A stretch of DNA of 7,001 nt from Gallionella sp. (GCA_004298605.1 SCPW01000458.1:1-7001), one strand, 5' to 3'; shown: positions 1 to 6,398, numbered from the stretch's first letter. A program made the numbers and translations. The notes: generated by a model not told the origin, from the letters alone.

Positions 1-81
1 TCGGCGCTGGGCTACAAGTCACCGATGCAGTTTCTGGATGACTGGTTCACCTCTCAGCAGTATGAAAAACTGGTAGCATGA
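1..81 (+). CDS. IS3-family transposase (OrfB/DDE integrase core), C-terminal fragment
   Basis: Only the last 26 codons are inside the window, ending in TGA at 79-81. The translation contains LGYKSPMQFLDDW, matching the C-terminal end of the rve (DDE integrase) domain in IS3-family OrfB transposases, where an H-S-x-L-G-Y-x-S-P motif followed by an aromatic and acidic stretch is typical. The enzyme would cut and join the ends of its insertion sequence. The catalytic DDE residues lie upstream of the window, so it cannot be told whether this copy is intact. A candidate IS end follows 39 bp after the stop, the layout expected for an IS3 element. The family call is from motif recognition; the subgroup is not determined. 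Confidence 0.72.
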   Translation, partial: SALGYKSPMQFLDDWFTSQQYEKLVA

Positions 82-100
82 AACTCGCCTCTTGGAAGAC

Positions 101-120
101 GAAAAACCGGGGGAAGGTCA
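101..120. repeat. Candidate terminal inverted repeat (right end) of the IS3-family element
   Basis: Read on the minus strand, 120-101 starts TGACCTTCCCCCGG and continues into a T-rich run. It starts with TG, carries a run of C, and sits directly after the transposase gene, as an IS3-type terminal repeat should. Its partner lies left of the window and could not be compared. Confidence 0.45.
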
Positions 121-318
121 CTTTCCGCCTTCCTTCCCACGTGAAAATCTACCGTCCCTGCCGGGATAACAAATAATCTTGTGTCCGTCTTCATTGAGCT
201 CGGACTCGTTCCAGTTAAACAGAATCTCGCCCAGGTCATCGCGGCCAATGCCATTGAGAACTGCATTGAATGCTTTCCCAACATTAGCATTACTCATCGA
301 AGAAACATTCGGGTTCAT
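118..318 (-). CDS. Small hypothetical protein (66 aa) next to the integrase
   Basis: I do not recognise this protein. Translation from ATG at 316-318 gives MNPNVSSMSNANVGKAFNAV and then a charged, soluble-looking sequence (GRDDLGEILFNWNESELNEDGHK) ending FSRGKEGGK. There is no signal peptide or membrane segment. An ATG eight codons upstream (342) is in frame, but the 318 start is preferred because AAAGGA lies 7 nt before it, while no such site precedes 342. It lies 54 nt downstream of the integrase stop on the same strand with no terminator between, so it may share the integrase transcript. Its TGA stop (118-120) coincides with the proposed tip of the IS, so the original reading frame may have continued and been cut short by the insertion. 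It could be a genuine island gene or a truncated remnant. Confidence 0.5.
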   Translation of the reverse strand: MNPNVSSMSNANVGKAFNAVLNGIGRDDLGEILFNWNESELNEDGHKIICYPGRDGRFSRGKEGGK

Positions 319-325
319 TTTATCG

Positions 326-331
326 TCCTTT
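326..331 (-). promoter_or_regulatory. Ribosome binding site that sets the start of the small gene
   Basis: The minus strand reads AAAGGA, 7 nt before the ATG at 316-318. This near-consensus site favours that start over the in-frame ATG at 340-342. Confidence 0.55.
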
Positions 332-372
332 AATTTGCCCATGTACTACTGAGGCAGTGTTATGCCCCGTAT

Positions 373-1629
373 TTATTTGCCCGCTTTCTTGAACGGCAAC
401 ACCATGCCGCTCGTACACAATCCATCCAGATAATCCGCCCAATGCTGCATCATTTTGCTGCGCTCATCCAATCGCAGCAGGTGCGTTTCCCGTTTGTATG
501 CCGCGCGCACCTGATCCTGATCCGCATGGGCCAGTTGCAGTTCAATCAGCCGTACGTCATATCCGAGTTGCTCCAGATTTGTGCTGGCCATCGCCCGGAA
601 CCCGTGCCCCGTCATCTCTTCGCTCGTGTAGCCCATGCGCCGCAGGGCTGACAGAATCGCATTGTCGGACAGGCAGCGCGCTGCCGAATGCGGGGAGGGG
701 AAAAGATATTTACCCGCTCCGGTAATCTCTTTGAGTTCCGCGAGGAACCAGATTGCCTGCCGGGAGAGCGGCACAACGTGTTTGCGCTTCGCCTTCATTT
801 TTCCTTCCGGAATTATCCAGACCCTGTTCGGCTGGTCATTGTCGAAGTCGGCGAATTCTGACCATTCCGCGTGCCGCAGTTCGCCCGGGCGGACGAAAAA
901 GAGCGGCGCGAGTTGCAGGGCGAGCCGCACCACCGCCGAGCCTTTGTATTCGTCTATGTTGCGCAACAGTTTCCCGATTTCTGCTGGCTCTGTGATTGCG
1001 CCCAGATGCGTTTCCTTCGCCGGTGGCAGGGCGCCTTTCAGGTCGCTGGTTATGTCGCGCTCCGCGCGACCGGTGGACACGGCGTAGCGCCATATCTGGC
1101 CGCAGTTCTGGTGCAGGCGGTGTGCAGTTTCCAGCGCACCGCGCGCCTCGACTCTGCGCAGCACGGCCAGCAGGCTTGCCGGTGTTACGCTGGCAATGCC
1201 GACATTCTTGAAGTGCGGAAACAGGTCACGCTCAAGCCTGCGAACGATCTTGGAGGCGTGGCTGTCCACCCACTGGTTGCCGAATTTCTCCAGCCATTCC
1301 CGGCTGATTGCCTCGACCGTTTCCAATGCCTGAACCGGCGCGGCGGAGGCTTTGATGGCCGCCGCAGTTTCTTTCTTTACTTGCGAGGGGTCGGTATCGT
1401 TTGCCAGCAGCTTGCGCGCTTCGTAAGCCCGCTCCAGTGCATCCTTGAGGCTGATCAATGGGTACTGTCCCAAGCTCAGTGTTTTTGCCTTTCCGGCAAA
1501 CCGGTAGCGCAGCCACCATAGCTTGGTTCCATTCGGCTTGACCACGAGCGTCAGGCCGTTGCCGTCGGCCAGATTGTATTGGGCATCCTTGGGCTTCGCG
1601 GCCTGGATCAGTTTATCGTTGAGCTTCAT
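373..1629 (-). CDS. int: Tyrosine recombinase, P4/CP4-57-type island integrase
   Basis: This 418-residue integrase catalyses site-specific insertion and excision of the island, here presumably at the 3' end of ssrA. Residues 1-90 form the N-terminal arm-binding domain typical of P4-like integrases (LADGNGLTLVVKPNGTKLWW, then LSLGQYPLISLKDAL). Residues about 105-200 form the core-binding SAM-like domain. The catalytic domain follows from about 212. The expected active-site residues are visible: R247 in FFVRPGEL, a lysine at K277 or K279 before KHVVPLS, H342 and R345 in GHGFRAMAST, H368 in LQLAH, and nucleophile Y378 in VRAAYKR. Length matches the family (about 400-430), with no frameshift, so it is probably active. 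The start at 1629 is preceded by AAGGGA with 5-nt spacing. It lies 210 bp beyond the tmRNA 3' end and reads the same way, the same arrangement as ssrA-intA of CP4-57 in E. coli. The upstream GTGAGTAT repeats suggest autoregulation or arm-site binding. Confidence 0.95.
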   Translation of the reverse strand: MKLNDKLIQAAKPKDAQYNLADGNGLTLVVKPNGTKLWWLRYRFAGKAKTLSLGQYPLISLKDALERAYEARKLLANDTDPSQVKKETAAAIKASAAPVQALETVEAISREWLEKFGNQWVDSHASKIVRRLERDLFPHFKNVGIASVTPASLLAVLRRVEARGALETAHRLHQNCGQIWRYAVSTGRAERDITSDLKGALPPAKETHLGAITEPAEIGKLLRNIDEYKGSAVVRLALQLAPLFFVRPGELRHAEWSEFADFDNDQPNRVWIIPEGKMKAKRKHVVPLSRQAIWFLAELKEITGAGKYLFPSPHSAARCLSDNAILSALRRMGYTSEEMTGHGFRAMASTNLEQLGYDVRLIELQLAHADQDQVRAAYKRETHLLRLDERSKMMQHWADYLDGLCTSGMVLPFKKAGK

Positions 1630-1640
1630 GCGGTTCCCTT

Positions 1641-1704
1641 GTGAGTATCGCCGATACTCACACTATACAAAAATCCGCCAAAATACTCACACCGATACTC
1701 ACAC
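1641..1704. repeat. Cluster of four GTGAGTAT repeats upstream of the integrase
   Basis: On the plus strand ATACTCAC occurs at 1654-1661, 1683-1690 and 1695-1702, and its inverse GTGAGTAT at 1641-1648. The inverted copy and the first direct copy form a perfect 10-bp inverted repeat (1641-1650 with 1652-1661) around a single central base. The copies at 1683 and 1695 are 12 bp apart and share a longer ATACTCACAC core. Such clusters next to a P4-type integrase are candidates for arm-type integrase binding sites or an operator for the integrase or an excisionase. The repeats are seen directly; the binding role is inferred. Confidence 0.7.
1662..1690 (-). promoter_or_regulatory. Candidate integrase promoter embedded in the repeats
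   Basis: The minus strand has TATAGT at 1667-1662 as a -10, with GTGAGT at 1690-1685 as a weak -35 (3 of 6 matches), 17 bp apart. The -35 lies inside one GTGAGTAT repeat, and the palindrome at 1641-1661 covers the expected start of transcription. A protein bound to the repeats should therefore block this promoter. The -10 is reasonable and the -35 poor, so this is a tentative call. Confidence 0.4.
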
Positions 1705-1800
1705 AAAAAACGAACGCAGGGGAAGACTTGCGAACCATGACGAACCGCCGCGAATTATTAAATACCTTGTGTTTATTGGGTTTTGGTTGAATTGAGCGAC

Positions 1801-1831
1801 AAAAAAGCCCGGCGGGTAAGGCCGGGCTTTT
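1801..1831 (-). terminator. Rho-independent terminator downstream of tmRNA
   Basis: On the minus strand an 11-bp perfect stem (AAAAGCCCGGC at 1831-1821 with GCCGGGCTTTT at 1813-1803) encloses a 7-nt loop and is followed by more T residues (A1801-1806 on the plus strand). It starts 8 nt after the tmRNA CCA end and should end ssrA transcription before the integrase region. Confidence 0.9.
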
Positions 1832-1839
1832 CAGTTTGA

Positions 1840-1870
1840 TGGTGGAGACGGCGGGAATTGAACCCGCGTC
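1840..1870. other. Candidate island attachment site at the tmRNA 3' end
   Basis: This stretch encodes the T-arm and acceptor 3' strand of tmRNA, including CCACCA at 1845-1840. P4-type integrases commonly recombine in the 3' ends of tRNA and tmRNA genes and regenerate the RNA end. The integrase starting 210 bp away in the same orientation makes this the likely crossover region. The second copy, at the far end of the island, is not in the window, so the exact core cannot be defined. Confidence 0.5.
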
Positions 1871-2085
1871 CGCAAGTCCTCTACAGGCAGTTCTACATAC
1901 TTAGCCATGTTATTTGATTTGATCCCGTACACGCCAACCGGCGGGCTGGTACGGGACGAGTCACCTTGGTTTTAGCTCCGGTCAAAGTGACCCTGACCGG
2001 CACGATTCCGTGTAATTTACCTCACTCATCTCGGCCTTGCGGCTTTGAGCCCCTCCATGGACAGCGGGGTGTGAGGTTCAGCCGA

Positions 2086-2118
2086 CTAAGCGGCTAAAGC
2101 GTAGTTTTCGTCGTTTGC
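2086..2118 (-). other. tmRNA proteolysis-tag reading frame (ANDENYALAA)
   Basis: The resume codon GCA is at 2118-2116, preceded by TAGTC, the determinant that places the ribosome on the tag frame. Ten codons then spell A-N-D-E-N-Y-A-L-A-A before TAG at 2088-2086. This is the same tag as in E. coli; its C-terminal LAA is the ClpXP/ClpAP recognition signal. Confidence 0.95.
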
Positions 2119-2248
2119 GACTAGTTTTTTTCCAGCTGATTTACGAGGTGGCGGGTCCTCGGTATGCCCTACACTGCTTTGCAACCCACGTCGAAGCCAA
2201 GTCGTCCCCGGTTCGGTTTTGCTACACAATTACTACACAACGGTGCAG

Positions 2249-2257
2249 ATTGTAGCA
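2249..2257 (-). promoter_or_regulatory. Candidate extended -10 promoter of ssrA
   Basis: The minus strand reads TGCTACAAT immediately after the phosphatase stop codon. This is an extended -10 (TG-C-TACAAT, 5 of 6 matches to TATAAT); no good -35 is seen. Transcription would start near 2242 and give a leader of about 33 nt before the mature 5' G at 2209, to be removed by RNase P. A nearer, weaker -10 cannot be excluded. Confidence 0.4.
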
Positions 2258-2260
2258 GAG

Positions 2261-2953
2261 TCAGAGGGTGAGAAAATCGAGAAGTTCCGTAGGGGCGCCA
2301 ATAATGCCGTGCGCGCCCCAGCTATCGGGTTGGGCGCTGTCGTCGATGTAGCCGTAGCGGGCGATGATGCCGTGCATGGGGGTGGCGTTGGCGGCCTGCA
2401 TGTCGCGCAGGTCGTCGCCGAGATAGAGGCACTGCGCCGGGGCGATACCGATGATTTCGCAGGCTTTCAACATAGGCTCGGGATGGGGTTTGGCATGTGC
2501 GCAGGTGTCGCCGCTGATGAGGCAGGCGGCGCGCTCCGCGTAGCCCAGAGCCCGCATCAGCGGGGCGGTATAGCGGTGCGGCTTGTTGGTGACGATGCCC
2601 CACTTGATGCCGCGCTGTTCCAGCTCGGCGACCAGTTCTGCCATGCCGGTAAAGAGTCGCGTATGCACGCAGATGTTGCGTTCGTAGTAGTCGAGAAAAA
2701 TATCGCGCAGGGCGTTGTAACCCGCCGCGTCCGGTTCGATGCCAAAGCCGATCTTGAGCAGGCCGCGCGAGCCGTGCGAGGCTTGCGGGCGGATGATCTC
2801 AAGTGGCAGCGGCGGAAGATGCCGCGTGGCGCGGGTATGGTTCAGTGCGGCGGCGAGGTCGGGCGCAGTGTCGGCAAAGGTTCCGTCGAGATCGAACAGT
2901 ACTGCTTTAATTAAATCCGTTCGCGCTGAGCTTGTCGGAGAGTGAACGTTCAT
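2261..2953 (-). CDS. gph: HAD-superfamily phosphatase, phosphoglycolate phosphatase / MupP type
   Basis: This 230-residue cytoplasmic phosphatase has all HAD motifs: motif I DLDGT with nucleophile D21 and acid/base D23, motif II T122 in IVTNK, motif III K155 in AKPHPEP, and motif IV GDD at 179-181 with D184. An alpha-helical cap lies between motifs I and II, as in subfamily IA. Homologues are usually named Gph (2-phosphoglycolate to glycolate). However, the enzyme beside ubiG in Pseudomonas is MupP, which dephosphorylates N-acetylmuramic acid 6-phosphate in cell-wall recycling, and VTNKP and GDDLRD fit that branch as well. Substrate is therefore open. It follows ubiG by 42 nt on the same strand, probably in one operon. 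The start at 2953 lies inside a palindromic repeat that encodes residues 1-12 (MNVHSPTSSART). An in-frame TGA five codons upstream and the lack of a later ATG, GTG or TTG before the HAD motif leave no ordinary alternative start. No clear ribosome binding site precedes it. Confidence 0.88.
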   Translation of the reverse strand: MNVHSPTSSARTDLIKAVLFDLDGTFADTAPDLAAALNHTRATRHLPPLPLEIIRPQASHGSRGLLKIGFGIEPDAAGYNALRDIFLDYYERNICVHTRLFTGMAELVAELEQRGIKWGIVTNKPHRYTAPLMRALGYAERAACLISGDTCAHAKPHPEPMLKACEIIGIAPAQCLYLGDDLRDMQAANATPMHGIIARYGYIDDSAQPDSWGAHGIIGAPTELLDFLTL

Positions 2954-2978
2954 GCTTCGACAGGCTCAGCACGAACGG
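2917..2978. repeat. 62-bp imperfect palindrome (REP-like) overlapping the phosphatase start
   Basis: The left half (2917-2947) and right half (2948-2978) are inverse complements at 26 of 31 positions. The outer parts read CCGTTCG-GCTGAGC and GCTCAGCACGAACGG, with a GTGAAC/GTTCAT centre. From memory, this CTTCGACAGGCTCAG-type sequence is a dispersed intergenic repeat in many proteobacterial genomes. In RNA it would fold into a long hairpin between ubiG and the phosphatase, with the phosphatase ATG (2953-2951) a few bases from the apex. Confidence 0.85.
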
Positions 2979-2992
2979 TATTTTTCAATACC
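2977..2992 (-). other. Small hairpin with a GAAA loop just after ubiG
   Basis: On the minus strand GGTATT (2992-2987), GAAA and AATACC (2982-2977) form a perfect 6-bp stem with a GNRA-type tetraloop. It starts 3 nt after the ubiG stop codon and shares two bases with the palindromic repeat. It has no U-run, so it is not a typical terminator; it might stabilise the ubiG mRNA end. Confidence 0.45.
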
Positions 2993-2995
2993 CTG

Positions 2996-3691
2996 TCAAT
3001 CACGACGACAGGCGATCATGTAGTTAACATCAGTATCACTGCCCAAGGTATACACTTTGCTGAGCGGGTTGTAGCTCATGCCGATCAGGTCAATCACGCT
3101 CAAACCCGCATTGCGGCAGGATTGCGCGAGTTCGGAAGGTTTGATGAATTTGGAAAAATCATGTGTGCCGCGCGGCAGCAGTTTCAGCACATATTCTGCG
3201 CCGATGACGGCAAATAAATAGGATTTCGGGTTGCGGTTGAGTGTGGAGAAGAATACCCAGCCGCCCGGTTTGACCAACTTCGCGCAAGCCGCGACCACGC
3301 TTTGCGGGTCGGGTACGTGTTCGAGCATTTCCAGGCAAGTGACCACATCGTAGTGATCGGGCTGTTCTGCGGCCAATTCTTCCACGGAAATTTTGCGGTA
3401 GTTGACGCGCTTGCCGCTTTCCAGCAGATGCAGTTTGGCGACTTGCAGGGCTTTGTCGGAAAGGTCGATGCCGCTGACATTCGCGTTCAATCCTGCCATG
3501 CTTTCCGACAAAATTCCGCCGCCGCAGCCGACATCCAGCACGGTCTTGCCGGCAAGGCCCGCGTGGCTGTTGATATAGTCCAAGCGTAGCGGGTTGATAT
3601 CATGCAGCGGTTTGAACTCGCTATTCGGATCCCACCACTTGTGGGCGAGTTGGGAGAATTTTTCCAGTTCGATCGGGTCGGCGTTTGTCAT
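2996..3691 (-). CDS. ubiG: Ubiquinone biosynthesis O-methyltransferase UbiG
   Basis: UbiG carries out both O-methylation steps in ubiquinone synthesis, using S-adenosylmethionine on the polyprenylated catechol intermediate and on demethylubiquinone; it acts at the inner face of the cytoplasmic membrane. The 231-residue protein starts with the UbiG signature [20 protein letters not shown] (11-30). It then has SAM motif [10 protein letters not shown] (51-59), the ribose-binding acidic residue D76 in GIDLS, and the [10 protein letters not shown] block (120-129). [10 protein letters not shown] (153-162) and [17 protein letters not shown] (172-188) are also highly typical of UbiG. Length is normal (E. 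coli 240). It is divergent from gyrA, with about 154 bp between the start codons, and is followed by the HAD phosphatase, a partnership also known in Pseudomonas. The ATG at 3691 fits the conserved N-terminus, although no strong ribosome binding site is visible. Confidence 0.96.
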   Translation of the reverse strand: MTNADPIELEKFSQLAHKWWDPNSEFKPLHDINPLRLDYINSHAGLAGKTVLDVGCGGGILSESMAGLNANVSGIDLSDKALQVAKLHLLESGKRVNYRKISVEELAAEQPDHYDVVTCLEMLEHVPDPQSVVAACAKLVKPGGWVFFSTLNRNPKSYLFAVIGAEYVLKLLPRGTHDFSKFIKPSELAQSCRNAGLSVIDLIGMSYNPLSKVYTLGSDTDVNYMIACRRD

Positions 3692-3718
3692 GGCGTAGGC
3701 ACTGATAATGGGGCGGCA

Positions 3719-3747
3719 ACTTTAACAAAACTTGCCGCTCCAGCCAA
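3719..3747 (-). promoter_or_regulatory. Candidate ubiG promoter
   Basis: The minus strand has TTGGCT (3747-3742) and TAAAGT (3724-3719), exactly 17 bp apart, each with 4 of 6 matches to the sigma-70 consensus. Transcription would begin near 3712, about 20 nt before the ubiG ATG. Confidence 0.45.
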
Positions 3748-3790
3748 ATGGTATCGTCGTATATGCGGGTGGCTCGGGGCTGCGCCGCTG

Positions 3791-3799
3791 TGCTAAAAT
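3791..3799 (+). promoter_or_regulatory. Candidate extended -10 promoter of gyrA
   Basis: TGCTAAAAT combines an extended TG-C element with TAAAAT (5 of 6 matches). No good -35 lies upstream, which is tolerable for an extended -10. The next bases are GCGCGC, a GC-rich discriminator. Transcription would start near 3806, leaving a leader of about 40 nt. Confidence 0.5.
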
Positions 3800-3801
3800 G
3801 C

Positions 3802-3825
3802 GCGCTTTGTTATGCGTCAAAGCGC
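3802..3825 (+). promoter_or_regulatory. 8-bp inverted repeat at the gyrA transcription start/leader
   Basis: GCGCTTTG (3802-3809) and CAAAGCGC (3818-3825) are perfect inverse complements around an 8-base loop. The repeat lies directly after the candidate -10 and 20 bp before the gyrA ATG. It could be an operator or a leader hairpin; nothing in the sequence shows which. Confidence 0.45.
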
Positions 3826-3845
3826 CCTAGGTCAGAGCAAAACTC

Positions 3846-6398
3846 ATGGAACAATTCGCTAAAGAAACCCTGCCGGTCAGCCTCGAAGAAGAAATGCGCA
3901 AGTCCTATCTGGACTATGCGATGAGCGTCATAGTCGGGCGCGCGCTGCCGGATGTGCGCGATGGCCTGAAACCGGTGCATCGCCGCGTGCTGTTCGCCAT
4001 GCACGAACTGTCGAACGACTGGAATCGCGCCTATAAAAAATCGGCGCGTATCGTCGGCGACGTGATCGGTAAATACCACCCGCACGGCGATACGGCGGTG
4101 TATGACACCATCGTGCGTATGGCGCAGGATTTTTCGTTGCGCTACACGCTGGTGGACGGGCAGGGCAACTTCGGTTCGGTGGACGGCGATAACGCGGCGG
4201 CGATGCGTTACACCGAAATCCGCATGGCGAAAATCGCCCACGAGTTGCTCGCCGATCTGGACAAGGAAACCGTCAATTTCGGGCCGAACTACGACGGTTC
4301 AGAGCACGAGCCGCTGGTGTTTCCGGCGCGCTTCCCCAACTTGCTGGTGAACGGTTCTTCCGGTATCGCGGTGGGCATGGCGACCAACATTCCGCCGCAC
4401 AATTTGAACGAGGTGGTGGATGCCTGCCTCGCGCTGCTGAAGAATCCCGAGATGGATATTGAGCAGCTCATCGAATATGTACCTGCGCCGGATTTTCCGA
4501 CCGCCGGTTTCATCTACGGGCTGTCGGGCGTGAAGGAAGGCTACCGCACCGGTCGCGGTCGCGTGGTGATGCGCGCGCGCTGCCACTTCGAGGATATCGG
4601 CAAGGGCGAACGCCAGGCCATCATCATCGACGAATTGCCCTATCAGGTGAACAAGGCCAATCTGCTGATCAAAATCGGCGAACTGGTGCGCGAAAAACGC
4701 CTGGAAGGCATTTCCGAAATCCGCGACGAATCGGACAAGTCCGGGATGCGCGCGGTGATCGAATTGAAACGCGGCGAGAATGCCGATGTGATCCTCAATA
4801 AGCTGTACAAAGACACCCAACTGCAAGACAGCTTCGGCATCAACATGGTCGCCATTGTTGACGGCCAGCCCAAGCTGCTCAACCTCAAACAGGTGGTCGA
4901 TGCGTTCCTGCGCCACCGCCGCGAAGTTGTCACGCGCCGCACCATTTTCGAATTGCGCAAGGCGCGCGAACGCGGCCATATCCTGGAAGGCCTGGCGGTG
5001 GCGCTGTCCAACGTGGACGAGATCATCGCACTGATTAAAGCCGCGCCGACGCCTGCCGACGCCAAGCGCGAGCTGATGGCGCGCGCCTGGCGCTCGTCGC
5101 TGGTGGAAGACATGCTCAGCCGCGTCAGCGATGCCTCGCGCCCGGAAGGCTTGTTGCCCGAATTTGGTCTGGTGGGGCAGGGCGATACGCGCGGCTATCA
5201 TCTTTCCGACGCGCAGGCGCAAGCGATTCTGGAATTGCGTTTGCAACGCCTGACCGGGCTGGAGCAGGACAAGATCGTCGGCGAATATCGCGAAGTGATG
5301 GATAAGATTGCCGATCTGCTCGACATCCTGGCCAAGCCGGAGCGCGTCACCCAGATTATTCATGATGAACTGGTTGCCGTGAAAGCGCAGTTCGGCGACA
5401 AACGCCGCAGCGAGATCATCACGCACACCCAGGAAATGAGCATGGAAGACCTGATCGCGCCGGAAGACGTGGTGGTCACGCTGTCACATGGCGGCTACAT
5501 GAAGGCGCAGAAGCTGGACGAATACCGCGCGCAGAAACGTGGCGGGCGCGGCAAACAGGCTACGGCGACCAAGGAAGACGATTTCATCGACAACCTGTTC
5601 ATCGCCAACACCCACAATTACATTCTGTGCTTCTCCAACCGCGGCCGCGTGTATTGGCTCAAGGTTTATGAATTGCCGCAGGGCAGCCGTATCGCGCGCG
5701 GCAAACCGATCGTGAATTTATTGCCGCTGGAAGAGGGCGAGAAGATCAATGCGGTGTTGCCGGTGAGCGAGTTTGTCGAAGATAAATATGTGTTCTTCGC
5801 CACCTCAAACGGCACGGTTAAAAAAACTTCCTTGACCGATTTCTCGCGCCCGATGAAGCGCGGCATTATTGCGATCAATCTGGATGAGGGCGATCACCTG
5901 ATCGGCGTTGCCGTCACCGACGGCAAGCATGACGTGATGCTGTTCTCGAACGGCGGCAAGGCGGTGCGCTTCGATGAAAACGACGTGCGCCCGACCGGGC
6001 GCGCGTCGCGCGGCGTGCGCGGCATGAAGTTGGCCGCCAAGCAGCAGGTGATCTCGTTGCTGGTGGCCGGAGACGAACAGCAAAGCGTGTTGACCGCGAC
6101 CGAAAATGGCTACGGCAAACGCAGCCCGATCGTCGAGTACACACGTCACGGGCGCGGCACGCAGGGCATGATCGCGATCCAGACATCGGCGCGCAACGGC
6201 AAAGTGGTCGCTGCGACCTTGGTGAATGTCGATGACGAGATCATGCTGATCGGCACCAGCGGCGTGCTGATCCGCACCCGCGTCAAGGAAATCCGCGAGA
6301 TGGGCCGCACGGCGCAGGGTGTCACGCTGATGAATGTCGAGAAGGGCGAGAAGCTGGCGGGCTTGAGCCGCATCGCCGAGCCGGACGAAGAGGAATAG
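3846..6398 (+). CDS. gyrA: DNA gyrase subunit A
   Basis: GyrA is the DNA-cleaving subunit of the A2B2 gyrase, which introduces negative supercoils using ATP hydrolysis in GyrB. The 850-residue protein keeps E. coli numbering through the N-terminal region. The catalytic pair R121-Y122 is in AAAMRYTE, and the wedge isoleucine I174 is in SSGIAVGM. The quinolone-pocket region reads [13 protein letters not shown], with T83 and D87. The winged-helix/tower DNA-gate domain and coiled coil span residues 1 to about 525. The C-terminal beta-pinwheel follows, opening with the GyrA box QKRGGRG at 563-569 needed for DNA wrapping. The end is a short acidic tail (EPDEEE), shorter than in E. coli (875 aa). 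The start fits the conserved [20 protein letters not shown]; the ribosome binding site is weak. The gene lies divergent from ubiG. No terminator follows before the next gene 9 bp downstream. Confidence 0.98.
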   Translation: MEQFAKETLPVSLEEEMRKSYLDYAMSVIVGRALPDVRDGLKPVHRRVLFAMHELSNDWNRAYKKSARIVGDVIGKYHPHGDTAVYDTIVRMAQDFSLRYTLVDGQGNFGSVDGDNAAAMRYTEIRMAKIAHELLADLDKETVNFGPNYDGSEHEPLVFPARFPNLLVNGSSGIAVGMATNIPPHNLNEVVDACLALLKNPEMDIEQLIEYVPAPDFPTAGFIYGLSGVKEGYRTGRGRVVMRARCHFEDIGKGERQAIIIDELPYQVNKANLLIKIGELVREKRLEGISEIRDESDKSGMRAVIELKRGENADVILNKLYKDTQLQDSFGINMVAIVDGQPKLLNLKQVVDAFLRHRREVVTRRTIFELRKARERGHILEGLAVALSNVDEIIALIKAAPTPADAKRELMARAWRSSLVEDMLSRVSDASRPEGLLPEFGLVGQGDTRGYHLSDAQAQAILELRLQRLTGLEQDKIVGEYREVMDKIADLLDILAKPERVTQIIHDELVAVKAQFGDKRRSEIITHTQEMSMEDLIAPEDVVVTLSHGGYMKAQKLDEYRAQKRGGRGKQATATKEDDFIDNLFIANTHNYILCFSNRGRVYWLKVYELPQGSRIARGKPIVNLLPLEEGEKINAVLPVSEFVEDKYVFFATSNGTVKKTSLTDFSRPMKRGIIAINLDEGDHLIGVAVTDGKHDVMLFSNGGKAVRFDENDVRPTGRASRGVRGMKLAAKQQVISLLVAGDEQQSVLTATENGYGKRSPIVEYTRHGRGTQGMIAIQTSARNGKVVAATLVNVDDEIMLIGTSGVLIRTRVKEIREMGRTAQGVTLMNVEKGEKLAGLSRIAEPDEEE

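Larger units (their letters stand above)
1..120 (+). mobile_element. Right end of an IS3-family insertion sequence
   Basis: The transposase tail (1-81) is followed by a short noncoding stretch that ends in GGGGGAAGGTCA at 109-120. Read from outside inward on the minus strand this is TGACCTTCCCCC, with the TG start and C-rich block common to IS3-family terminal inverted repeats. The element would therefore end near base 120 and extend left out of the window. The left inverted repeat and the target duplication are not visible, so the boundary is inferred from sequence resemblance. Confidence 0.55.
1840..2209 (-). ncRNA. ssrA: Transfer-messenger RNA (tmRNA, SsrA)
   Basis: This 370-nt RNA rescues stalled ribosomes: it is charged with alanine by AlaRS, enters the A site with SmpB, and supplies a short open frame that tags the nascent peptide for proteolysis. 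The 5' end reads GGGGACGACTTGGCTTCGAC. It pairs with the 3' end CGTCTCC-ACCA to give a 7-bp acceptor stem with the G-U wobble at the third pair that AlaRS recognises. The T-arm is GCGGG-TTCAATT-CCCGC (1867-1851), and CCA is encoded. The tag frame at 2118-2086 encodes ANDENYALAA followed by TAG. The intact acceptor stem and T-arm show that the adjacent island insertion did not break the gene. The gene reads toward the island integrase and has its own terminator. Confidence 0.97.

Noticed and set aside
111..138. GGGAAGG/CCTTCCC inverted repeat as a terminator
   Set aside because: The 7-bp arms (111-117, 132-138) straddle the IS boundary, have a 14-base loop and no T-run; likely chance.
54..290. 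Minus-strand 78-codon frame overlapping the IS end and the small gene
   Set aside because: It crosses the proposed IS boundary and overlaps the transposase end in antisense, with no ribosome binding site; the overlapping 66-residue frame has one.
871..1521. Plus-strand 216-codon frame across the integrase
   Set aside because: It is antisense to a complete integrase with all catalytic residues and shows no domain of its own.
1641..1704. Short CRISPR-like array
   Set aside because: Repeat units are only 8-10 bp, spacing is irregular and one copy is inverted; the position at an integrase promoter fits binding sites instead.
2219..2914. Plus-strand 231-codon frame across the HAD phosphatase
   Set aside because: It mirrors the phosphatase, which has complete HAD motifs on the other strand, and crosses the tmRNA leader; no recognisable domain.
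4092..4094. Thr at GyrA position 83 as a quinolone-resistance mutation
   Set aside because: E. coli has Ser here, but Thr83 is the wild-type residue in other species such as Pseudomonas aeruginosa, and D87 is unchanged, so resistance cannot be inferred.
4299..5426. Long 375-codon open frame antisense to gyrA
   Set aside because: It lies wholly inside gyrA, is rich in H, A, R and Q, matches no family I know, and is the expected mirror of a GC-ended codon pattern.
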